Positions 1 to 10,486 of a DNA stretch of 64,000 nt are shown piece by piece. The position numbers and the translations under genes were made by a program. How positions within the stretch are numbered: position 1 is the stretch's first letter; each line of letters starts with the position of its first letter. The notes below the pieces were generated by a model. It ran no database searches and was not told where the DNA came from. It saw only the letters and a list, made by a program, of their open reading frames with translations. The stretch is from Corynespora cassiicola (Eukaryota; Ascomycota; Dothideomycetes; Pleosporales; Corynesporascaceae): the NCBI GenBank assembly GCA_022059125.1, contig JAEUWY010000010.1, positions 477,812 through 541,811 of the forward strand, read 5' to 3'.

Positions 1-3000
1 GCATGGCAGCAGTGATTAGGGGGGATTGTGCGAGAGGAAGGCTGTTTGTAACTGCAAGGTTCTCCATAATGACGTCGCTCATGCTTCGATGAACGAGGGC
101 GTGTGGTTCTATCGGGTTGAGCTGGGTGCTCATAGATCGAGTCAGAGACCGCTCTTGGTCTTCTCGTTGAGCTCGAATTTGACAGTCTAGTAGCACACGC
201 GCGAGTTTTCGAGGGCCACAACTTTGAAAAAAGGTCAGCATGCTGCATCACGATTGCACTTTGAACGAGTCGACTTACGGTTGGGGCACCACTTCTCCAA
301 CCCATCCGAGCGCAGCAAACTGTCGGTTGATCCTGGCTTCAACGGCCGTCTTTTCGACCAAGTCTGTACACAAGCAGATCACTGCTAATGGAGGCATCTG
401 TGGTCGGCTGTGCGCTTGCGCGGGCAGGATAAAGTCGAGCGAAGCGGGTTCTGTGATCAAGAAATCGGGCTGACTGCTAGTCAAATCGAAACTCTCGTCC
501 ACCTTCATGTTGAAGCCAGCGCATGCCAGCCGTATGGATTCATTCAACCTTTCCCCGCCTCCTCCGAGGCTGTCAAAAGGCAGAACAATGCTTGCAGTCC
601 TGTCTTTCAATGCTCGTGGAGACTGGATCAAGAGTTGGCTTGACTTTGCGTTTGTACTTTCACCAGACGGAAGCCTCATGATAACGTTTGCTCTTGTGCC
701 TACACCCAGAGTACTCTTGACCTCAATTTGGCCTTTGAGAGACTCCACAATCTGCTTTACGATACTCAGTCCAAGTCCAGTGCCGCTTGAGAAAGGATCT
801 TCTTGGCTAAAGGGGGAGAACAGTTTGGTTCTTTGGTATTCCGAAGACATTCCTTTTCCTGAATCCTCGACGGAGAGTTGGACATCAACCCAGTTAGGGT
901 GGGTGGCGTTTTGTGACAGGGATATGGTTATGTACCCTGATTTTGTGTACTTCAAGGAATTTCCAAGCAAATTCATTATTACTCTGCGCACCGCACCAGG
1001 CTGTGAGCGCACGATCCAGTTGACAAATGGAGAGACATTTAAGGTGACTGTCACCCAATCGTGATTTTTCCGAGGCCGAGCAACTTTTTCCGTTCCCTCT
1101 GATTCAGTGCTAGTGTTGTTTGCCCCCGAGCTATCAGCATGGTCGTGAAAGGCTCCAGAGTGAAGAGAGTGCGTTTTCCGGAAACTGTGGCCGGCGCAGA
1201 CGGTTTCGCAAACTTCCTCAACTAGCTGTGCAAGGTTGAACTCAGTCGTAACCCCCAGGATAGAATTATCTGTGGGCGATCTCTTCTGGCGACTTTCAGT
1301 GCGATTCCTCCGTCGAGAGCTAGCATCGCGTAGTTTGTTAATCTTGGCATAATCCAGGACGTGGTCGATGGTATCCAACAGAGTCCGGCCACAAGTCTCA
1401 ATCGAGGAAACCAAGGATGCTTGGTACGATGAAGAAACTGTGTCTTGTAAGAATTCCACGGACCCTAGAATACCGTGAAGTGGAGAGCGCAGCTCATGAG
1501 AGATGGAAGCAATGAAAGTAGTCTTGGCACGGTCGGACCTTTGCGCACTGATACGTCCTATCTCGCTGGTGATGCTGTTCCCAAATGCTTTGAGATAAGG
1601 AAGTTCATTTTCCGGGCTCATCAATCGTCCGGCTACGGTAGTCCAGATGAAGGCGCCTGCGACCCATCTTTCCGAAGTTGGATCCCATAGCGGCAGGAAA
1701 ATCAGGCTTCTTACGTTGGGCAAGACTTGGAGAAGTTCGTTCGGCGTGAATCGCTCCTTTCGCTTCCGGGGCCTGACGGGTTTCGGCGTATAGGTGGCAG
1801 CAGTAGTACGGTCGGACATGTCGGTCTCTGATCTTTCTGATTTCTCATCACTAGAATTGAATCCTACGCCTTCTTCATTAAAACTGAAGAATTTGCCAAA
1901 GGGATATCGATGAATGTAGCGCTCCATGGCCGATTCGGTGAAATTGAAATCCTTGGGGTCCAGCTGAGACTCATTCGAGTTGAGAACTAAAGCAGCAACT
2001 GGGCATGTTTTGCTCTCGTCACCTGCCAATACGCTGGAATTGGAATTGGGCTGTGCATCACCATTGGCCTCGTTGGAAGAGGGTCTGAAGGCAAACTCAC
2101 GCGCCTTCTTCTTTCTTGACGTAGCCGCCGAGTCTGCCGTGTCGAAATCAGTCGTATGAACCTGACTTTCGTCGCTGCTGCAATAGGGGCTGCCAGTCTC
2201 ATAAACGTGGCCAGAGATGCCTGCCGCTGAGGTGTCGAATATGACTACACCGTCGGCCCCAGTAGACTGGCGTATGATGCGGGCAGCCCTGTGGAAGACG
2301 CGAAAGGCGTCTGACTCCCGTTCAGCATCACGCTTGCGTTGGGTTTGTCGGGATGGCGGAGGGGCTGCATCATTGGAGTCGTCATCGCCGAGAGCATCCA
2401 ATCGAGCATTCTCAGTTTGCTTTTCCATAGTGCTCTGTCGGTTGCTATAGTCACTGCGTGAATCATAGACTGACGACCGTTCAATAAATTCAGTCAGGCC
2501 ACGAACCATGCGCTCTCCCTTGGTGCGATCGTCACTATCTTTCGCTAGCTCCAGGTGCTCCATGATGGCGACTGCGACATGTTCCATGAACTTGACGTCG
2601 GAGGCACTAAGGCCATCACGGGGGTTTTCGTCCGAGACAGCATACACGCCTATGCGGTGGCCAGCTTTTGTGGTAATGGGGACGCCAGCGTAGAACCTGA
2701 CGCCTGGCTCGCCTTTGACATAGTCCCTCTCTGAAAATCTAGGATCCTTCCTGCAGTCTGGAATGATCAGAGCATCAGTGGTGTATATTTCCCCATTATC
2801 GTATTTGGCAGTGTAGGTGGACGTGAAGGTGTGATAGCACACGGCGTCGTTTCGCGCAATGATGGTGTTCCCGAGCCAGACCTCGTCCTCGGGCCGATCC
2901 GCGTTGTGGGAGAGTAGCGATAGCGTCTTGGTGGCTTCTGCGAGGATGTACTGTCTGTTGGAGTCGATGAGGGAAACCATGGCCCGGCGGACTTGGAGTC

Positions 3001-3254
3001 TAAGCGTGGCCAGCTGTGCAAAGGCCGTCAGCGACTTGTCGCGCGACATTTGCGGCTGGTAGCCCTCGTAGGTGAGGCCCTTGGCGCGGCCATCGGCAGA
3101 GTTGACGAGGCTTTGGGCATCGAGCCATGGCTGGTAGTATCTGGAAGCGGCTGGGTCTTAGTGGCGACTCATATGTGGGTGCACAGCTTGTAAAGTGGTT
3201 CGATTTTGGGGGATATGCGTACCTGTGCAGATCGCGTTCCCGCGCGTCAAACAT
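1..3254 (-). CDS. Hybrid sensor histidine kinase (GAF-HisKA-HATPase), 3' end beyond the left edge
   Basis: Predicted cytosolic two-component sensor that autophosphorylates on His and passes phosphate to a receiver domain. Start at 3254 (MFDARERDLHR), intron 3141-3222, then the main exon. Residues about 45-215 form a GAF domain. The H box reads SHELRSPLHG with phospho-acceptor His at about residue 559. The N box (MNLLGNSLKY, about 733), DSGKGMS and GTGLGLSIVK mark the HATPase domain. The open frame appears to stop at 275, but that TAA lies inside a GTAAGT donor. Removing intron 222-278 rejoins the frame as PCGPRKLAR and leaves it open to base 1. Fungal kinases of this type carry a REC domain here, so REC should lie just outside the window (inference). 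Family call is firm; the first exon is chosen because it restores an RYYQPWLD stretch that I recall from this family. Confidence 0.93.
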
Positions 3255-4831
3255 CCCGTCATTGGCCTACTAGCATGTCTATGCGGGCTGCGTATTAGCA
3301 AATGATCATACAGACGCAGCAGGCAGTTGGCTAAACAGCGAAAGCAGACAAAGGAGAATGTGACGACGGCGAGGACGACGACGACGACGACGACGCAGGC
3401 AACGAGGAAGCGTGGGCACCAGCATCCAGGCGAATTCGGCGTACAAGGCTGCGCTTCCAAGTTTATGACCCCTGGTCTAGCCGGAACACCGCCTGACAGG
3501 AGTAAGATGCTCCGCGGACAGCTGGCGGCGGCGCAGACCAGCTGCAGATGCAGAACAAGACAGCAGGGGGCAGTGACGGGCGCACGAAAAAAAGACAATG
3601 GACGTACCTTGATCATGTCGGAAAGGAAGAAGCTATCTTAGAAATCTGTGTTTTGCCCGCTCGGAAGCCTGCCGCGTCACGGACCGGCGAGGAAATGGCT
3701 AACAGACATGTCAAATTGCTGGTGCACGGTGGCACCCGCGTTTTATCGATATGGCATGGTGACGATCGATGTTTGTAAGGGAAATCGAGACCGTGAGGGC
3801 CCTTTTCGATGCCGAGAGACCCGCATTATAGGCGACTGCATGACAGTATCCCCATGATGCCAACGTGATTCGAAAACCGAGCAGCAATGCCGTGTCCCCA
3901 TAAATCCGCATGCCCTTCTACGCCGGGCCCGCGTCGTACGACAAGCACCGTTTTGTACCGACGGCCCGTTTAGCTGGATGCAGGCGAGGAGCCGCCATGC
4001 GACGAACCCAAGGCTAGGGGCCTCAGCACCGTGCTCTGCTCGACGGGGGCAAAGCCAAAGCCTGAGGAGAAGCTTCCAGACGTCGTCCGGGCGTGTTCAG
4101 CAGGCAAATAGGACCTCGACGATCCAGCGGGCGACTTGCGGGCGTGCTTCGGTTGTTTGCGATCGCAGACATGCGTAGGCTCAGATTTGCGCGCACACGT
4201 GGTGGAGAGGCCGTCGCCTTCATTCCTTCATCGGCGATACGTGTTGTGGGAGTGGAGCGGACGCCGGGGAGTCGGGCCAATAGCGGGGGGAGCACCCCCG
4301 ATTGGCCGGCCGACGCTGCGCGGTCACGTGCACTCCTTCTCTTACCAGGCACTTGTCTAGGTAGGTGCCTGGTAAGAGAAGGAGTGCACCGCCAAGCAAA
4401 GTCACGTTTCGTCTGAAGCCTTCCAGGCTTACCCTTCTAGCCACGGTGCTCGGGACACTTTTCCAACGTTCACCAAGGCAAATGACTCTCCACCGTGGCC
4501 TAGAACACCGTTGCCGGTTCCGCCGTCTCACACTATTCCGCAAAGATGCTCCTGTACCACGGTATCCACCCTTGCTAGCTTCTAGGCTGTCTCGACTACT
4601 ATGTCATCATTATATATTTGCCTCTGGATATTTTTACAAACAACTAGGTCTTTCCACTACCCTGCGGACATGAGCAGCAATTCGAGATCGGGACATGCCC
4701 GCTCTCCTTGTCGAGGTTTTTAAGCTAGACCAAGGCATTCGAACCACCTACTACTTCCTCCTAGACACCAAGGCCCCAAGCATATTCGACTTGGTTTAAA
4801 CTAACCACTGCTTTCTGGTGCTTGTCTATAC
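3255..4831. other. Intergenic region between histidine kinase and ADP-ribosylglycohydrolase
   Basis: No convincing gene. It should hold the promoter of the leftward histidine kinase. It contains a (GAC)7 microsatellite (3374-3394) and a perfect 25-bp inverted repeat listed separately. Open frames here are short, Arg/Pro-rich and unlike any family I know. Confidence 0.6.
4328..4389. repeat. Perfect 25-bp inverted repeat with 12-nt loop
   Basis: Arms 4328-4352 and 4365-4389 are exact reverse complements, separated by TTGTCTAGGTAG. The transcript would form a very stable hairpin. The loop contains the CTAGGTAG-type motif seen again at about 5,940 and 6,205. No run of T follows, so it does not look like a Pol III terminator. 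It may be a miniature inverted-repeat remnant or a small-RNA hairpin; function unknown. Confidence 0.9.
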
Positions 4832-5851
4832 TCACCCCTGAGCGTTCAAAATCTCCATCGCAAGACTCTCAAACTCTTCCCGAAACTGCAAAACTCTCTG
4901 CCACCTCTCCGGAATTGCTGCAATCCCATCTCTAGCACCCAGTAGCCCCCCGCTTATTGCCCCGTTCGTATCCGTATCCCCCCCAATCCTCACCACATCA
5001 ACCAACACATCCTCAAGACTTCTCTCATCCAACAATGCCGCAACAGCGACGCTCAAGCTCTGCAGCACGTACCCAGATGTCCTATCCGGCAACTCCCTCC
5101 CGGGCCCCTTTTCCGCAAACTCCTCGATTGACAACCCCTTCCCCCTTTCAATTGCCTCCACCACCGCCACACCCCCCAACTCCCTCGCACACTCCACCCC
5201 CTTGCCAATTGCCTCCCTCGGACCTACCCCCTCCACCAACGCCGCCACAATCTCATTATACGCCGCGCACGAGACCGTGCACCGAGCATCATCATGCGTG
5301 AACGCACTAATCTCCATCGACTCTTTAACCCTCTGCTCGCGACCCCCAACAAACAGCGCCGTGGGAACACACCGCATCAGACTCCCATTCCCCGCGCTCC
5401 CCTCCCCAGCACCACACCCCCTCGGATCCCCACACTGCAGATACCTCGAAAGCCCCTCCCTCGTCGCCCCTCCAATATCCACAGGCGACGACCCAACCCT
5501 CCTCCCCGGCCAATCGCCCGTCAGCCACTTGACGCTCCAGTCCGCCGCCGCCTTGACCACGTCGAAGCTACCTGCTGCCGAGGCGGTGCCTGCCTGGGGT
5601 GCTTTTCCGCTTCGGGACGAGGCCCGGTCGCGGTAGGCGAGGAGCACGGCGCGGGTTAGGTCTGTGTCGTCGGTTGCGTGGCCGGCGGGCCATTGGAAGG
5701 GGCCTCCGCCGATGATGTCGCGGAGGCCGTGGGGATAGCGGGCGTGGATGCGGGCCCAGGGTTGGAATTCGAGGGTTGCGCCTAGCGAGTCGCCTGCGTG
5801 GACGCCGATTAGGGCGCCGAGGATTTTGGCGAGGCGGGGGTCGGCGGTCAT
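4832..5851 (-). CDS. ADP-ribosylglycohydrolase (DraG/ARH family)
   Basis: Predicted to hydrolyse ADP-ribose from modified proteins or related ADP-ribose adducts, using a binuclear Mg site. The 339-aa single-exon protein has the family's metal ligands at both ends: DDTD at residues 61-64 and IGGDTDTN at 289-296 (D292, D294), with GVHAGDSLGA near the N terminus and SAGNGSLMR in the middle. The length is normal for a stand-alone enzyme, and no signal peptide is visible. The coding strand is GC-rich, so its complement carries long spurious pyrimidine-rich frames. The natural substrate cannot be read from the sequence. Confidence 0.92.
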   Translation of the reverse strand: MTADPRLAKILGALIGVHAGDSLGATLEFQPWARIHARYPHGLRDIIGGGPFQWPAGHATDDTDLTRAVLLAYRDRASSRSGKAPQAGTASAAGSFDVVKAAADWSVKWLTGDWPGRRVGSSPVDIGGATREGLSRYLQCGDPRGCGAGEGSAGNGSLMRCVPTALFVGGREQRVKESMEISAFTHDDARCTVSCAAYNEIVAALVEGVGPREAIGKGVECARELGGVAVVEAIERGKGLSIEEFAEKGPGRELPDRTSGYVLQSLSVAVAALLDERSLEDVLVDVVRIGGDTDTNGAISGGLLGARDGIAAIPERWQRVLQFREEFESLAMEILNAQG

Positions 5852-6640
5852 TTTGCTTGGTGGGTTTTCGTCTGAATCGTTGTGAGAGATGCTTTAGGGG
5901 CTTTTGGGGGAGACGGGCGATTTATGTCATGGTATACCAAGGTAGGTACCGCATGGAGGCTTGGACATGTGGCTGGGTGCGGAGGTGCACAGCCACTGCG
6001 CTAAGCGATGGCTGCCTAGTTGAGGGGCTGCATGGTAATGGTGTGGGTATACCACCAAAATCTGAGGGTTGATCTACTCAGCTGGGGTCGACTTGAAGGT
6101 TAATACTTGTTCAGTCTTAGGTGTCATCTCATGGCTTTTGTCCGGAGATTGTGGTCCCACGCTACTGAAAATGTCTGCCTACACAAACTACCCGTTACTT
6201 TATATACCTAGGTAAGTAAATAAAATCTACTAGCACTGCCAACCTCTGTGAATGTGATACTTTCTTTGGGTTATAAATGACCGATTGAAGAGTTGAAGGA
6301 AGCGGAGTATAAAATGTATAGTCTAATACCACGAAATCTCCTTTCTAGAGACAGCAACTGGATACAGGACATGACCTAATCGCGGAGTATTCTCTCGCAT
6401 TCACTATAGAGCCCTGCAAGAGAAAGTTTATCTTCTTAGTGCATTGCAAACCACAACGCCATCACTATTGTAGAATATCAATATACGCTTTGTGACGCTG
6501 AGACAGCGTCATCGCTTACAAATGTTACGTGCACATCTCCCCACGAGAAAATATATCAGGAAGGCCATTGTAGAGCTATCCATTTGAACTCCACTCTGCT
6601 CACTACATAATTCCTACCCCTCTTCCAAGATCTTTCCAAA
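5852..6640. other. Divergent intergenic region
   Basis: Separates the leftward ADP-ribosylglycohydrolase from the rightward hydrolase, so both promoters should be here. I see no RNA gene or transposon. Palindromic AGGTAGGTACC/CCTAGGTAA motifs occur near 5,940 and 6,205. The sequence just before 6641 is pyrimidine-rich, as in many fungal core promoters. Confidence 0.6.
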
Positions 6641-7567
6641 ATGACATCCCCACCCTACGACTCCTCCCGCTGGCAAACCCGCATCGCAACCCTCACCCCC
6701 TCCCCCACCGAAACCCTCCGCCTAAACTACACCCTCTGCCCTCCACCCCCCTCCACCCCATCCAAAGGCACCCTCCTCCTAATCCACGGCTTCCCCCAAA
6801 CCTCCCACCAATTCCGCCACGTAATCACCCCCCTCGCCGACGCTGGCTACACCGTCCTCGCCCCCGACTACCGCGGCGCCGGCCAATCCTCCAAGCCCCT
6901 CACCGGCTACACCAAATTCCAAATGGCCGCGGATCTGCACCTCCTGCTGACATCGCACCTGCAGCTCCACGCAAAGGTGCACGTGGTCGGGCATGACATC
7001 GGTGGCATGATTGCCTGGGCCTACGCTGCGCGCTACCCGGAGCACGTGGCCAGTCTGATATGGGGCGAGTGTCCACTCCCCGGGACGAGCTTTTATGAGG
7101 AGATTAAGGGATCGGCGGATGTGTTTCATTTTGTGTTCCATCAGGTTTGCGATTTGCCCGAGGCCCTGGTTGCGGGGAAGGAGCGGGAGTATTTGAAGCA
7201 TTTCTTTGATAAGCTGGTGTATAATAGTGCGGCGATTGGGGTGGAGGATTTGGAGAGGTATGTGTTGGCGTATGAGCAGCCGGGGGCCATGAGGGCGGGG
7301 TTTGAGGTTTATCGTGCGTTTGAGCAGGATGCTGAGGAGAACCGGAGGTGGTTGGAGGATAATGGGAAGGTTAAAGTGCCAGTCATGGGGATGGTGGGGA
7401 AGCGATTCTTGTTGGCGAGACACATGGAGGGGATGATGGCGGAGGTGCACGATAGTACCGAAGTGATGGCCGTGGAAGAGAGCGGCCATTATATTGCAGA
7501 GGAAGATCCCGAGGCATTTTTGAAGGGCGTATTAGGTTTTGTCTCGAAGTATGTTGGTAGAATATGA
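6641..7567 (+). CDS. Alpha/beta hydrolase, epoxide hydrolase / haloalkane dehalogenase-like
   Basis: Predicted soluble hydrolase using an Asp nucleophile. The 308-aa protein has HGFP at residues 49-52 (oxyanion-hole loop), GHDIGG at 117-122 with nucleophile Asp119, and SGHYIAEE near the C terminus with His283 as catalytic base. PDYRGAGQSSKP at about 75-86 is the usual family loop. Asp in the elbow favours epoxide hydrolase or dehalogenase over esterase or lipase. No signal peptide or intron is visible. The first third is strikingly C-rich at third positions and the last third G-rich, so an antisense frame of 236 codons arises by chance. Substrate unknown; a detoxification or secondary-metabolism role is only possible. 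Confidence 0.9.
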   Translation: MTSPPYDSSRWQTRIATLTPSPTETLRLNYTLCPPPPSTPSKGTLLLIHGFPQTSHQFRHVITPLADAGYTVLAPDYRGAGQSSKPLTGYTKFQMAADLHLLLTSHLQLHAKVHVVGHDIGGMIAWAYAARYPEHVASLIWGECPLPGTSFYEEIKGSADVFHFVFHQVCDLPEALVAGKEREYLKHFFDKLVYNSAAIGVEDLERYVLAYEQPGAMRAGFEVYRAFEQDAEENRRWLEDNGKVKVPVMGMVGKRFLLARHMEGMMAEVHDSTEVMAVEESGHYIAEEDPEAFLKGVLGFVSKYVGRI

Positions 7568-7572
7568 TAACT

Positions 7573-9294
7573 CTAAACGTTTGGTAAGTTTTCTGACAAA
7601 TCTATGAACAAGTCAAGTTGCCCCATATGGTCAAACCTTCTTGATAGTCCGTACCGATTGGACTGATACTTCACTCTTATCTGAAAGCCTACGCAATAAA
7701 GCCACATTTCTTCTCCTCCCCAAATGGAGATTTTATCTTGACAATCTCTCCATATCGTTCCACTTGGGTACTCATAATACTCTTTAAAATTTCTAGACTC
7801 AACGCCCCAATTCCAGTTTATCGCTTCTTCTAGAAATCCCCACAGCCTTCCATTCACCTGGCCGCAGGCAAAAATTGCATTTCTAGCGTCCTTCCTTTTT
7901 ATTAGAAAAGCACAATATTCAAAATCACTAGATTCCAGCTCCGCTTTAATGCCGATGCGGCGTTCAAGCGAAGACCTTGCCATGAGAGGTTCTTGCCAAA
8001 GTCTAGCGTTTCCCAGAAAGATTAAATGTATCTCGCTTCTTTCTAGAAAGACGTAGAGACGTAGGTTTTCTGAAAGCATCGGAGAGGGAGAAGGCTCCGG
8101 CTTGAAATATGAAAATCCTATCCACATTACTTCAGGTCGAAGACTTGGCAGATTTTGAAACTTGAATAGGAATGTAGTTGCGTTGTTGAAAGGAACTCGA
8201 TAATATCGTGAGCCATTTCCGCCAGGTATCTGCTTAACACATATTGCAATGGCACTTGTTCGATAAAACTGTCGCGACTCAACCGACGTTGTACCATGGG
8301 ATTCGGCTTCTTTAAGATCTTGTATTTGCAAGAACGCAAAACAAAGCCCTTGCTCTTTGGGTACTGGATAGACTGGGAGTTCAATATGAAGCCCAGCATT
8401 TGTCATGCTATAATCGTGTTTCATAAGTCCCAGATTGTTGGATGACCACTGATCGAAATACAGATGGGATCGCTTAGTTTTGCGGAAAAAACAGGGCGAG
8501 GTAGCAAGCATGTCTCCACTGGTCTGTGTATCGTTCCATGCGAACAGAGTATAGTCCAAAGTTGTGTTCATGATCTCGAGCTGCAGCCTTCGGAATGCCT
8601 TTTCCCGCCCTTCGCCGTATAGTGGGGGCATATTAACGTCAAATATACCCATCAGCGAATATGCCTGATCTTCCGGTCTGGTTGTGACTCTGTCTGCAGC
8701 CCAGGACATTTTCTCGGCTACACTGAACTCTTTGAGCGAGTTTGGATCGAGCAAAACCTCTTCTACAACCCCTGAGGCGATGATCAGGGATTTTCGTGTT
8801 CAGTATTTACTGCCCAGCTTCTTCCATCCTGCAGAATAAAAGTAAATCTCTTTTGGAGCGATGAGCTCCTGCAAAGTCCATCCTCTTGAAAACCACACGC
8901 TATTTAGGAGGGGTAGATCATCTTCAGGATAGTCTGGCACGTCATCCAGGTAGGCGAAGCATATTTCTGATTTGGCATAGTATGCATACATCGAGTTGAT
9001 GGCTTCAGATAGCTCTGCACTTGATGATTTGTCGATGCAGCAGGTGTCGATCCACACGTACTCAAGGCCCATCTGAAGAGCAATCCGGCAGCTTTCCTCG
9101 AGCTTTACGAAGCCCGTTCTGTTCCTAGCCGTAGACTTATCGGCATTGCTCATGTGCGAAAAGAGGATTTCTTCTTCCCGCCATCGATGAGAGAGGATCA
9201 TATAGCGCGGAATATCGGTGCCGATGAACTCTCGGAGAGTTATCTCCAAAGGATCCTCGCTCCAGGCATCCCCTTTCGAATGTAGAAGGCGCAT
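7573..9294 (-). pseudogene. HET-domain (heterokaryon incompatibility) gene interrupted by one in-frame TGA
   Basis: HET domains trigger cell death after non-self recognition in fungi. From the ATG at 9294 the N-terminal HET domain is intact: MILSHRW at about 32-38, EYVWIDTCCIDK, CFAYLDDVPDYPEDD and WFSRGWTLQELIAP. At 8800-8802 the codon after GSKY is TGA. Past it the same frame continues for 408 codons with the expected MSWAADRVTTRPEDQAYSLMG and PPLYGEGREKAFRRLQ segments. As I recall the family, the spacing between LGSK and MSWA needs no gap, so one stop gained by substitution is the simplest reading. A 39-nt in-frame intron (8772-8810, GTAAAT...CTCAG) would also remove it but is unusually short. 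The stop of the main part lies only a few bases from the hydrolase stop (convergent). Confidence 0.85.
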
Positions 9295-10486
9295 ATCTAC
9301 GCATAGAGTAGCGATTTTGATGAAATTTCAGGTAGTTACATGTCAGGATTGTTGTGGAAGGCGGTTAGGAAGTAACCTTCTCGGTAGGGTTCGATAACTC
9401 CGAGGTCGCAAGAAAGCGACATCATGTGCTTACCAGCTTGTTCCGCCTTTTACCCGAAACAAGATGTCACATGCAAGTTAATCTTGGCATATTCTACCCG
9501 CCAGCAAGAACCATACCTAACATGACTGGCATGGACCCAGGCTTAGATTTATCACTTTAGGCAGCTAAAAGGATGAACAAACCGCAGCCAAGAGGGAAAA
9601 GTAATGAGATTTAACCAAATCAATGGCCCTAAACCTTTAAGCTCTCCCCTCAATGAAAATTCCAACCTCCATTACCAGGTACTAAATCATTCATTTCATC
9701 TCTTTGCTCTAATTGCTCCATTACATGCATGATACTGACAAATTGATAAGCTACTATTCATGATCCTGGCCATCAAAGAAGAGGTAAACAGTCATCGCGA
9801 ACCTCATCAACTCAAAATCTAATTTAAAGGAATACTATGGAATAGAATCGTCGACACAGATGCCTAGATAAGTAAATTGCTATGATGCTATGAGGATTTT
9901 CAGTAAACTTATGCAGCCGATGAAATATGGCGCGGAGGAAAATCGCATTTTGTCTTAAACATTTTAAACATTAGTCTATATTCCCCTTTAATTTTTGTTG
10001 TAATATGTATTTATTTCTTATAGGAATCTTATCAAAGTTCTAGCTTCCTGAGAAAGCAGCATGTCTAGCTGGAATTATTTCTCTAAAGAAAAATGGAGTT
10101 ATCAAAGTACTTTCACTTTGTTAGGTCAAGTGCCTAAGGGCACAAATATTGCCCCGACAATCATGCGACAAGTGGAAGGACGTTAGAAAAGTTATCAATT
10201 TCTCTTCAAGAGCGTAAGTGATTAATTGAGAAGATGGAATTGATTTACGAAAAGAATTAGCCGTTAAGATTAGCTTACACCATGGGCGTGAACCAAATAT
10301 CTAATCTAGGAAAACATGGACCAATGAAACAGTGAAGAAGGAAAAACACCTTAGCTTTCAAAAGAGTGGCCTTGATAACGCCCCAGCACCACGCTAATTG
10401 AGACACCGTTAGTTGCCTGTTCGTACAAAGACCCTGATGGACATTCCATAGAATTCTGATCCTCCAATTGAGAATATTAGGGAATT
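9295..10486. other. Intergenic region, moderately AT-rich
   Basis: I see no coding exon, RNA gene or repeat boundary. It should contain the HET-gene promoter on its left side and the 3' end of the retropepsin gene on its right side. Composition is AT-leaning but keeps CpA and TpG, so it is not RIP-mutated like the block after 15,540. Confidence 0.55.

Noticed and set aside
3327..3641. 104-codon frame with poly-Thr
   Set aside because: The Thr run comes from a (GAC)n microsatellite read in another frame; no domain.
6779..7489. 236-codon minus-strand frame antisense to the hydrolase
   Set aside because: Mirror of a strongly biased coding strand; its Leu/His/Pro-rich product has no domain, while the plus strand has a full catalytic set.
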